Program-made: the position numbers and the translations under genes
In this document: piece by piece, positions 1-5,026 of the stretch
Layout of the letters: each line of letters begins with the position of its first letter
Position numbering within the stretch: the stretch's first letter is position 1
NCBI GenBank assembly: GCA_013329925.1
Contig: DUJK01000174.1
Location: 2,432-7,457 of the forward strand
Reading direction: 5' to 3'
DNA from: Candidatus Poseidoniaceae archaeon
GTDB taxonomy: Archaea > Thermoplasmatota > Poseidoniia > Poseidoniales > Poseidoniaceae
Length of the DNA stretch: 5,026 nucleotides
Notes under the pieces: model-generated
Seen by the model: the letters and a program-made list of their open reading frames with translations, nothing else
The model's database searches: none
What the model was told of the DNA's origin: nothing

Positions 1-294
1 AATTTCATTGACAATTTGGTCATATGCAGGGAAGATATAGTCGGCAAACTGAATCTCTGCAACTGGTCTAAGTCCGTTTAATCCCATGCCCATGGCAATA
101 GCAGCAATGCCGCCTTCTGCTAGTGGTGAATCAAATACACGATGGGCGCCAAATTTTTCTTGTAAGCCCGCAGTTACTCTAAAAACGCCGCCAAAATAGC
201 CAACGTCTTCACCGAAAATTACAACATTTTCGTCTCTCGCAAGTTGGTGAGCAAGGGCGGAGTTAAGAGATGCAATCATATTCATTTTTGCCAT
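1..294 (-). CDS. bkdA2: Branched-chain 2-oxoacid dehydrogenase E1 beta subunit, N-terminal part
   Basis: The first 98 codons are present; the rest lies beyond the left edge (the family is usually about 330-350 residues). E1 beta pairs with E1 alpha in a cytoplasmic alpha2-beta2 thiamine-diphosphate enzyme that decarboxylates branched 2-oxoacids and passes the acyl group to lipoyl-E2. Visible features are GEDVGYFGGVFR (residues 28-39), FDSPLAEGGIA (54-64) with the conserved Glu60 expected to touch the thiamine cofactor, and RPVAEIQFADY (76-86). The GYFGGVFR stretch resembles Pseudomonas-type branched-chain E1 beta more than pyruvate E1 beta. I chose ATG at 292-294 because AGGTGAT lies 4 nt upstream; in-frame Met4 and Met6 are less well placed. 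The gene starts 9 nt after the E1 alpha stop, so the two are surely co-translated. Substrate class is by resemblance; a pyruvate or acetoin enzyme is less likely. Confidence 0.93.
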   Translation of the reverse strand, partial: MAKMNMIASLNSALAHQLARDENVVIFGEDVGYFGGVFRVTAGLQEKFGAHRVFDSPLAEGGIAAIAMGMGLNGLRPVAEIQFADYIFPAYDQIVNEI

Positions 295-298
295 GATA

Positions 299-305
299 AT
301 CACCT
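299..305 (-). promoter_or_regulatory. Shine-Dalgarno site of E1 beta
   Basis: On the minus strand AGGTGAT lies 4 nt before the ATG at 294 and overlaps the E1 alpha stop codon (TAG, 304-306). It is perfectly complementary to the usual prokaryotic 16S rRNA 3' tail (AUCACCU). The placement fixes the E1 beta start and suggests translational coupling with E1 alpha. Confidence 0.7.
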
Positions 306-1545
306 ACTTCCCTAGTTCCTCACGTTGTTCTTGAACATGCCATGGTACAGTTTCATACACTTCAGTAAATATTGTAGAGGCTGGTGGGTAAGGTCCACTT
401 GCTAAGTCACCAAACTCACAGGCTTCTTTGTAAGCGGCCATGACTTCATCGTCGATTTTCTGCTCAAGTTGTTTATGCCTTTTGTCATCCCACTGATTAG
501 ATTTGATTAAATAGGCTTTCAAACGCTCCACAGGGTCTCCGCCAGGCCAATATTTGAATTCGTCATCAGGTCGATATGCTGATGGGTCATCAGATGAAGA
601 GTGAGCACCTGCTCTGTAAGTGTATACCTCTATGTGAGTTGGACCTAGTCCAGCACTCGCTCTTTCCCTTGCCCATTTTGTAACACTGTAGAGAGCTAGG
701 AAATCATTGCCATCAACACGGATTGAAGGTATGTCGTAAGCAAGTCCACGCTCAGCGAACGTTCTGCCACCGGTGGCAAGATTTTGGTGGGTTGAAATTG
801 CCCATTGATTATTTACTACGTTGAGAATTACTGGTGGTTTGAAAGTCGAGGCAAAGTTAAGCGCATAGTGGTAATCACCTTGCGCAGAGGTTCCATCACC
901 CAGCCAGGTGATACATGCTTCATCCAATCCTTTGTAGGCGCTGGCCATCGCTACGCCAACAGCTTGAGAAAACTGAGTTCCTACTGGAGAAGAAATTGAA
1001 ATGAATCGGCCTTCTTTCCATGTGTAATGAACCGGCATTTGTCTTCCTTTGACATTGTCTTCAGTATTTCCGATGCAGTGGCAGATCATGCTAACCATAT
1101 CTCTGCCTCTAACAAATTGAGCACCTGGTTGACGGTATGAAGGGAAAATCCAGTCATTATCCTCCAGTGCCATAGTTTGCGCAATTGCTACGGCTTCTTC
1201 GCCAAAAGAGCGCATGTAAAACGATAATTTACCAGTTCTCTGCATCTTTAGCATTCGGTCATCAAAAATCCTGAGGCGCATCATGTACTCTAATCCAAGG
1301 ACTAGTTTTTCAGTAGAAATTTCAGGAATCCATTCACCTTTTGCTTCATGCTCATCAGTTAGTACTCTGACAAGTCCAGATGCATGTTCAGCGGTATCTT
1401 GAGCGGTTGATTTGACCGGGTCAGGGCGATTTAAGTCTTCAGGCTGCTCTTTGAATTTGCCGCCAAAATCTGCCTTTTCACCGGGTCTGAATGGAGGTAC
1501 TCCAATTGTGTATGGAGTTGTTACCGCAGTCTTTCTACCAGTCAA
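304..1545 (-). CDS. bkdA1: Branched-chain 2-oxoacid dehydrogenase E1 alpha subunit
   Basis: This 413-residue protein is the thiamine-diphosphate-binding subunit that decarboxylates branched 2-oxoacids from Val, Leu and Ile breakdown and reductively acylates lipoyl-E2. Seen in order: an N-terminal extension of about 75 residues typical of bacterial BkdA1, FPSYRQPG (134-141) with the Tyr-Arg pair near the cofactor, the thiamine/Mg motif starting GDG (216-218) and ending NN (245-246), RVDGNDF (276-282), and the loop AHSSSDDPSAYRP (314-326), the site phosphorylated in mitochondrial homologues. Length and the motifs NVVNNQWAIST and SSDDPSAYRP match Pseudomonas BkdA1 (about 410 residues) closely, from memory. 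The start is TTG (1543-1545): it overlaps the lipA stop as TTGA, has a strong Shine-Dalgarno, and the next in-frame Met is residue 88, which would remove the conserved N-terminus. In an archaeon this bacterial-type subunit suggests old gene transfer. Confidence 0.96.
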   Translation of the reverse strand: MTGRKTAVTTPYTIGVPPFRPGEKADFGGKFKEQPEDLNRPDPVKSTAQDTAEHASGLVRVLTDEHEAKGEWIPEISTEKLVLGLEYMMRLRIFDDRMLKMQRTGKLSFYMRSFGEEAVAIAQTMALEDNDWIFPSYRQPGAQFVRGRDMVSMICHCIGNTEDNVKGRQMPVHYTWKEGRFISISSPVGTQFSQAVGVAMASAYKGLDEACITWLGDGTSAQGDYHYALNFASTFKPPVILNVVNNQWAISTHQNLATGGRTFAERGLAYDIPSIRVDGNDFLALYSVTKWARERASAGLGPTHIEVYTYRAGAHSSSDDPSAYRPDDEFKYWPGGDPVERLKAYLIKSNQWDDKRHKQLEQKIDDEVMAAYKEACEFGDLASGPYPPASTIFTEVYETVPWHVQEQREELGK

Positions 1546-2570
1546 GACATCACCTCATTAGCAATATTATTGTTGATAATTTGTTGTTCAATAATTCTTT
1601 CTTGCACTCTTACATAAGCTCCAGGTAAGATTTCTTTATTGTTTGGGTCGTAGGTTTTTCTATACAATAAACCAGCCTTGTATGATGATCTGACCAACGG
1701 TCCACAGGCAACTCCCGAGAAACCAAGTTGAATCGCTTCTTGTGCCCAAATATCATACATTTCAGGTTCAGGATAACGATCGATTTTCAGGTGCTTTGCC
1801 GATGGTGCTAGGTATTGGCCTATTGTGACTAAGTCGACATTAGCCTCTCTGATTAATTTCAAAGCCTCAGAGATCTCCTCATCAGTTTCGCCTAAACCAA
1901 CCATTAAGGAAGTCTTAGTAATTATGTCAGGACGTACTATTTTTGCATGCTTTAAAATTTCTATAGACTGACTAAATGAAGCCCTAGCATCTCTGACATA
2001 GCGGTCCAATCTTGGTACACATTCGACATTATGAGCAAATACTCGCAGTGGGCTGTCTTCGAGTAGTAGTTCGAGGGCGTCTAAATCCCCGGCTAAGTCA
2101 GAACAAAGCAGTTCCAGGGTCAATTCTGGAGAACGCTTGTGCACTTCATCAATACAAGCCTTGTAGTGAGCTGCCCCGCTATCAGGCAAGTCATCACGGT
2201 TGACCACAGTTATCACAACGTGTTTTAGGTTCATTGATTCAACTGCGTCTGCAAGATGCATCGGTTCTTCAATATCTAGCGGCGGTGGACGACGTATAGT
2301 GCCAACTGCGCAGAACTTACATGCTCTGGTGCACTCTTGGCCTGCGATCATAAAGGTGGCATCGCCACTAGACCAACAATCATGGATGTTAGGGCATTTT
2401 GCTTCTTCACAAACAGTATGTAATTTATTGTCTTTTACCGATGCTTTGGTGTCATTGTAAAGGCGTTGTTGTTCGCCACTTGGTAGGCGAGTCCTAAACC
2501 AACTTGGCAGTCGACGTTTTGGTTTGTCAGTAGGTTTATCATCAGCCATTGGAAGATGTCTAATGGTCAT
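1542..2570 (-). CDS. lipA: Lipoyl synthase (radical SAM)
   Basis: LipA inserts two sulfur atoms at C6 and C8 of a protein-bound octanoyl group to make lipoyl, the swinging-arm cofactor of 2-oxoacid dehydrogenase E2 and GcvH. All family signatures are visible in the 342 residues: the auxiliary-cluster cysteines C54, C59 and C65 (CX4CX5C), the radical-SAM cysteines C80, C84 and C87 (CX3CX2C), NRDDLPDSGA (124-133), the GLGET motif (225-229), and the C-terminal RSSY (294-297) whose Ser coordinates the auxiliary cluster in studied LipA enzymes. It is first in an operon with the E1 subunits, overlapping E1 alpha by 4 nt, so the cofactor enzyme is made with its client complex. The start is ATG at 2568-2570, with GGGGGT 5 nt upstream; ATG at 2547-2549 (Met8) is possible, since conserved sequence only begins near residue 20. 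An octanoyl transferase or lipoate ligase partner is not in the window. Confidence 0.97.
   Translation of the reverse strand: MTIRHLPMADDKPTDKPKRRLPSWFRTRLPSGEQQRLYNDTKASVKDNKLHTVCEEAKCPNIHDCWSSGDATFMIAGQECTRACKFCAVGTIRRPPPLDIEEPMHLADAVESMNLKHVVITVVNRDDLPDSGAAHYKACIDEVHKRSPELTLELLCSDLAGDLDALELLLEDSPLRVFAHNVECVPRLDRYVRDARASFSQSIEILKHAKIVRPDIITKTSLMVGLGETDEEISEALKLIREANVDLVTIGQYLAPSAKHLKIDRYPEPEMYDIWAQEAIQLGFSGVACGPLVRSSYKAGLLYRKTYDPNNKEILPGAYVRVQERIIEQQIINNNIANEVMS
1549..1556 (-). promoter_or_regulatory. Shine-Dalgarno site of E1 alpha, inside the end of lipA
   Basis: Minus-strand GAGGTGAT ends 3 nt before the TTG start at 1545. It contains the same AGGTGAT that precedes E1 beta. This strong site supports the rare TTG start over any downstream ATG and lies wholly within the last lipA codons. 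Confidence 0.68.
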
Positions 2571-2575
2571 TTAAT

Positions 2576-2581
2576 ACCCCC
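2576..2581 (-). promoter_or_regulatory. Possible Shine-Dalgarno of lipA
   Basis: Minus-strand GGGGGT lies 5 nt before the ATG at 2570. It is one mismatch from GGAGGT. It favours the upstream start over Met8, but the fit is weaker than at the two downstream genes. Confidence 0.45.
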
Positions 2582-2604
2582 GCACATTAATCCAGTGAAT
2601 ACTA

Positions 2605-2612
2605 GTCTAAAA
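2605..2612 (-). promoter_or_regulatory. Candidate archaeal TATA box for the lipA-bkd operon
   Basis: Minus-strand TTTTAGAC is centred about 26 nt before position 2582, which would give a short leader of about 12 nt carrying the GGGGGT site. This rests on spacing and AT content only; no BRE element is obvious. If the host is a bacterium the reading fails. Confidence 0.35.
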
Positions 2613-2657
2613 GGTGTAGTAATGTATTGTAAATTACCGATTTGATTTCATACGACA

Positions 2658-2665
2658 TTTATTGA
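2658..2665 (+). promoter_or_regulatory. Candidate archaeal TATA box for the SDR gene (leaderless)
   Basis: TTTATTGA is centred about 26-27 nt before the ATG at 2688, the spacing expected when transcription begins at the start codon. There is no Shine-Dalgarno in the bases before the ATG, which agrees with a leaderless mRNA. The box shares the 117-bp divergent region with the lipA promoter. Confidence 0.42.
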
Positions 2666-2687
2666 CTGAGAAACTCAAGCGTATACC

Positions 2688-3431
2688 ATGGCTAAACCTG
2701 TGGTGTTCATTACTGGCGGGGGTCGTAGGATTGGCGCTGCAATATCTTCAATGCTAATGCAATCCGGTTACTATGTCTTGATTCATGTTAGGAATTCACT
2801 TTCGGAAGCACAATCAATAATCAACCAGCATAGTGAGTCAAATGATGGGGAAATTTGTGGTGATATAGTGCAGACTGACTTACTAAATGACAATATAGGC
2901 GACCTTATCGATATTGTCACAAATCACCCAAAGGTGAGAGAATATGGTGGATTGTTCGGTTTGATACACAATGCCTCAGTATATCAGCCCATAGGTTTTG
3001 AAGAATTGACCTTTGAGGAGTTCAAGAAAAATTTTACAATTCATGTCGAGGTTCCTTTCCTGCTCACGAAGGGATTTTATGAACAACTCAAGGCCAAATC
3101 AGGCTCAGTGATAGGTCTAGTGGATACCTCCCAAGGCAGGGCTTGGCAAGATTTGACTCATTACACGTCGAGCAAAAATGCGCTAAGACAGATGATGATC
3201 AATCTCGCTGGAGATTTACATCCCCATGTTAGAGTGAATTGCATTGCTCCAGGGGCAATTATTTCTGCAGATTGGGAAATAGAACATTTTGCATCAGTAC
3301 TGGAAAAAGTTCCTATGGGCCGTTCTGGGGAACCAAAAGATATTGCTAATGCGGCTAAGTTCTTACTTGAATCAGCTCATTTGTCGGGGCAAATAATCAA
3401 TGTAGATGGTGGCTGGACTCTCGTCGAATAG
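2688..3431 (+). CDS. SDR oxidoreductase of the pteridine reductase / FolM type
   Basis: This 247-residue cytoplasmic short-chain dehydrogenase has the usual family length. The nucleotide-binding motif is TGGGRRIG (9-16), where Arg14 replaces the middle Gly of the classical TGxxxGxG; this TGxxxRxG form marks pteridine reductase PTR1 and FolM. NAS follows at 95-97. The catalytic set is Asp146, Tyr159 and Lys163, with Asp in place of the usual SDR Ser; the Asp-to-Tyr spacing of 13 equals that of Leishmania PTR1 (D181, Y194, K198). The C-terminus has PGAI (188-191) and NVDGGW (238-243). The likely reaction is NADPH-dependent reduction of dihydropterins or dihydrofolate to the tetrahydro form; Arg35 after the second strand fits NADPH. 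The exact pterin substrate cannot be told from sequence. It is transcribed away from lipA, with tRNA-Leu 37 nt downstream. Start: the only sensible ATG, no Shine-Dalgarno. Confidence 0.9.
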   Translation: MAKPVVFITGGGRRIGAAISSMLMQSGYYVLIHVRNSLSEAQSIINQHSESNDGEICGDIVQTDLLNDNIGDLIDIVTNHPKVREYGGLFGLIHNASVYQPIGFEELTFEEFKKNFTIHVEVPFLLTKGFYEQLKAKSGSVIGLVDTSQGRAWQDLTHYTSSKNALRQMMINLAGDLHPHVRVNCIAPGAIISADWEIEHFASVLEKVPMGRSGEPKDIANAAKFLLESAHLSGQIINVDGGWTLVE

Positions 3432-3434
3432 GCG

Positions 3435-3442
3435 TTTAATTC
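3435..3442 (+). promoter_or_regulatory. Candidate TATA box for tRNA-Leu
   Basis: TTTAATTC lies just after the SDR stop codon and is centred about 30 nt before the mature tRNA 5' end, allowing a leader of a few bases for RNase P to remove. This is a spacing-based call. Read-through from the SDR gene is an alternative, as no SDR terminator is visible. Confidence 0.33.
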
Positions 3443-3468
3443 AAATGATGCCTCTTCTACGGCCACCT

Positions 3469-3555
3469 GCAGGGATGGCTGAGGTGGTCAAAGGCGCCGG
3501 GCTTAAGATCCGGTCCCATATGGGTTCGTGGGTTCGTATCCCACTCCCTGCACCA
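3469..3555 (+). tRNA. tRNA-Leu (anticodon UAA), with encoded CCA
   Basis: It reads UUA leucine codons. The cloverleaf folds fully: acceptor stem GCAGGGA with TCCCTGC (7 bp, 3545-3551), discriminator A at 3552, and CCA at 3553-3555 encoded in the DNA. The D-stem is GCT/GGC. The anticodon stem CCGGG/TCCGG encloses the loop CTTAAGA with anticodon TAA at 3504-3506. A long class II variable arm has CCC/GGG pairing (3515-3524), and the T-stem GTGGG/CCCAC encloses TTCGTAT. The long arm and Leu anticodon agree, and GGTCAAAGGC plus CTTAAGATC look archaeal. No intron is present. Odd point: position 58 of the T-loop (base 3537) is T where A is nearly universal. Confidence 0.96.
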
Positions 3556-3561
3556 TTTTTT
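3556..3561 (+). terminator. T-run terminator after tRNA-Leu
   Basis: Six Ts follow directly after the CCA end. Oligo-T tracts end transcription in archaea without needing a hairpin; a second T-rich stretch (CTTTCTTTTT, 3617-3626) could act as a back-up. No separate hairpin precedes either tract. Confidence 0.5.
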
Positions 3562-3645
3562 GTACTCAATCCACGAATGTCAATAATACCGTAATCCGTT
3601 AGGCTTTGTATAGAGCTTTCTTTTTACCGTGAAAAGAGACAGATG

Positions 3646-3653
3646 TTTAAAAC
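3646..3653 (+). promoter_or_regulatory. Candidate archaeal TATA box for the photolyase (leaderless)
   Basis: TTTAAAAC is centred about 26 nt before the ATG at 3675, as for a leaderless archaeal mRNA. The bases before the ATG contain no Shine-Dalgarno. It is the best TATA-like match among the intergenic regions here. The rest of 3562-3674 shows nothing else recognisable. Confidence 0.48.
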
Positions 3654-3674
3654 TTTAATCAGCCACCCAAAACA

Positions 3675-5026
3675 ATGAAAGTCGCTATTGTTTGGTTCCG
3701 TAACTCATTGCGTATCCATGACAATCCAGTATTGTCTTGGGCCTATGACTCAGATAATGCCGATTTTATTCTTCCAATATACATCTTTGAGGAAGAAATT
3801 TATCATAAAAGCACTCAAAATATGGGGGAGCATAGACTACGATTTCAGTTCGATTGTGTTGAGGATCTGCATCAAAATTTGAAAAATAAATTAGCTTTAG
3901 ACTTACAGGTTTTTTCAGGTAATTGTTTAGATGTCTTAGAGTCAATCAAGGAACAACTACAACCACTCGAGGTAATTTTACTAACCGAGTATTCTACCAA
4001 TCCTTCGGATAGAACACAATTAGAATTAATTGAAAAAAAATTAATCAACACCAATCAAACCTGGTCTACCAAATCAATACCTTCAACTCAAACAATCCTT
4101 GACGTTGAAGCAATCGTAAAGTCCTCGGGATATAAACCACCCAAATCAATGAAAGATATGGTCCGATTGTTCAAAACTGAATTCGGAGATTTCGATAATA
4201 TTGTGTTCAATATAAATGATCTAAATCCAGCATCAAATAGCCACGAAAAAGGTCTATCGGTTAAATCCAAATATCAAATTTCACTAGATGAAATCCGACC
4301 CCTGCTAAGCACATCTGGCTATTTCCGTGGTGGGGAAAGTGAAGCAATTATAAGATTGGAAAAGAAGGTAATATCTCAACACGATTATGTTAATAGTTTC
4401 AATAAACCCAAGTCCATTTCAACAAATTTAGCAGGTAATCCAATGGAACCTACAACCACTGGATTGTCGCCCTACATTAGCACTGGCTGCCTGTCAATAC
4501 GACGATTGTGGAATGCATGCTCAAAAATACAACAATCAAGTCAACATACTGTACCTCCAGTGTCAATTCACGGACAAATTTTGTTTAGAGAAATGTTCTA
4601 CCTTCTCTCACGTTCGGTAAGCAATTGGGATAAAGATTCAGGCAATTCTCAGTGTAAAGAAATCGCTTGGGGAAAATTAAACCAAGTCCTTCTAGATGCT
4701 TGGGAGTCGGGTCAAACTGGATTTCCTCTTATCGATGCCATGATGCGTCAATTGAACGCTACAGGTTGGATGCACCACCTTGGAAGACACGCCGTATCTT
4801 GCTTCCTGACTCGTGGGCAATTATGGCAAAATTGGACACATGGTCGGGACATATTTGAGCGTAAATTAGTTGATAGTGATTGGGCGGTGAATAACGGGAA
4901 TTGGCTTTGGTTAGCAGGAGTTGCACCATTTTCAATGCCCTATTATAGAATATACAATCCATGTCCAGATTCCAAGTCTAGTTTAAACGTTGAAACCAAG
5001 GATGCTGAATTTATCAGACACTGGGT
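3675..5026 (+). CDS. phr: Cryptochrome/photolyase, eukaryotic (6-4)-type, C-terminus cut by window edge
   Basis: The open frame runs 450 codons from ATG to the right edge with no stop; the family is usually about 480-540 residues. It is a flavoprotein that uses blue or near-UV light to repair UV-damaged DNA. The N-terminal Rossmann domain opens with VWFRNSLRIHDNP (6-18). The FAD domain shows YFRGGESEA (216-224), GLSPYISTGCLS (263-274), HGQILFREMFY (299-309) and GFPLIDAMMRQL (349-360). WMHHLGRHAVSCFLTRG (from 365) carries His368 and His372, matching the two catalytic histidines of (6-4) photolyases; CPD enzymes have Asn-Arg here. The Trp electron chain is W410, W387 and W332, with W384 as the extra fourth residue. 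Asn406 faces flavin N5 by alignment, as in repair enzymes. The segment after W410 (LAGVAPFSMPYYRIYNP) departs from the FFHQFFRVYSP form of animal enzymes. The leaderless-type promoter suggests it is transcribed alone. A signalling cryptochrome remains possible. Confidence 0.94.
   Translation, partial: MKVAIVWFRNSLRIHDNPVLSWAYDSDNADFILPIYIFEEEIYHKSTQNMGEHRLRFQFDCVEDLHQNLKNKLALDLQVFSGNCLDVLESIKEQLQPLEVILLTEYSTNPSDRTQLELIEKKLINTNQTWSTKSIPSTQTILDVEAIVKSSGYKPPKSMKDMVRLFKTEFGDFDNIVFNINDLNPASNSHEKGLSVKSKYQISLDEIRPLLSTSGYFRGGESEAIIRLEKKVISQHDYVNSFNKPKSISTNLAGNPMEPTTTGLSPYISTGCLSIRRLWNACSKIQQSSQHTVPPVSIHGQILFREMFYLLSRSVSNWDKDSGNSQCKEIAWGKLNQVLLDAWESGQTGFPLIDAMMRQLNATGWMHHLGRHAVSCFLTRGQLWQNWTHGRDIFERKLVDSDWAVNNGNWLWLAGVAPFSMPYYRIYNPCPDSKSSLNVETKDAEFIRHW

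Noticed and set aside
2012..2460. Plus-strand open frames antisense to lipA
   Set aside because: They mirror strongly conserved lipA codons and contain no protein motif.
3466..3473. Palindrome CCTGCAGG at the tRNA 5' end
   Set aside because: An 8-base palindrome overlapping the acceptor stem; no second copy or att-like repeat was seen, so most likely chance.
3406..3594. Short plus-strand open frame overlapping the SDR end and the tRNA
   Set aside because: It runs straight through a well-folded tRNA gene and has no family motif; it is a chance frame.
3469..3674. tRNA-Leu as an integration site for a genomic island carrying the photolyase
   Set aside because: No integrase, no direct repeat of the tRNA 3' end, and no other mobile-element genes appear in the window.
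3688..3882. Short plus-strand open frame inside the photolyase
   Set aside because: The photolyase frame starting at 3675 explains this region with clear family motifs; this is a shadow in another frame.
3872..4270. Two short minus-strand open frames (3872-4054, 4088-4270)
   Set aside because: Antisense to the photolyase linker region; no Shine-Dalgarno, promoter or recognisable domain.
4667..4962. Overlapping short open frames on both strands near the right end
   Set aside because: Shadows of the conserved FAD-binding domain of the photolyase.

Overview
This window holds four protein genes, one tRNA and part of a fifth protein gene. The organism is most likely a euryarchaeon of the marine group II (Poseidoniales) type. 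The tRNA-Leu has the archaeal architecture, TATA-like boxes lie about 26 nt before several starts (two genes look leaderless), and base composition is moderately AT-rich. Eukaryote-like photolyases are also compatible with a sunlit-water archaeon. The phylum is inferred, not proven: the metabolic genes look bacterial, and a marine bacterium is the main alternative.

Left half, minus strand (about 1-2570): a tightly packed operon read right to left. It runs lipA (lipoyl synthase), then E1 alpha, then E1 beta (cut by the left edge) of a branched-chain 2-oxoacid dehydrogenase complex. lipA overlaps E1 alpha by 4 nt at a TTGA junction, and E1 alpha is 9 nt from E1 beta. Both internal starts have the same strong Shine-Dalgarno AGGTGAT. 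The logic is clear: E1 decarboxylates branched 2-oxoacids and acylates a lipoyl group on E2, and LipA makes that lipoyl group by inserting sulfur into an octanoyl arm. E2 and E3 genes would be expected beyond the left edge.

Centre (2571-2687): a 117-bp divergent promoter region. The lipA side has a TATA-like box and a short leader with a G-rich Shine-Dalgarno. The plus-strand side has a TATA-like box placed for a leaderless mRNA.

Right half, plus strand: an SDR of the pteridine reductase/FolM type (2688-3431), then tRNA-Leu(UAA) with an encoded CCA (3469-3555), then a cryptochrome/photolyase (3675 to the right edge). The photolyase is of the eukaryotic (6-4)/animal-cryptochrome kind, with both active-site histidines and a full tryptophan chain.

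No mobile elements, CRISPR arrays or long repeats were seen, and no stretch above 300 bases lacks a gene. Nothing here is clearly a new system. The points most worth a second look are the eukaryote-type photolyase, its possible functional tie to the neighbouring pterin reductase, the lipA-bkd coupling, and an unusual base in the tRNA T-loop.
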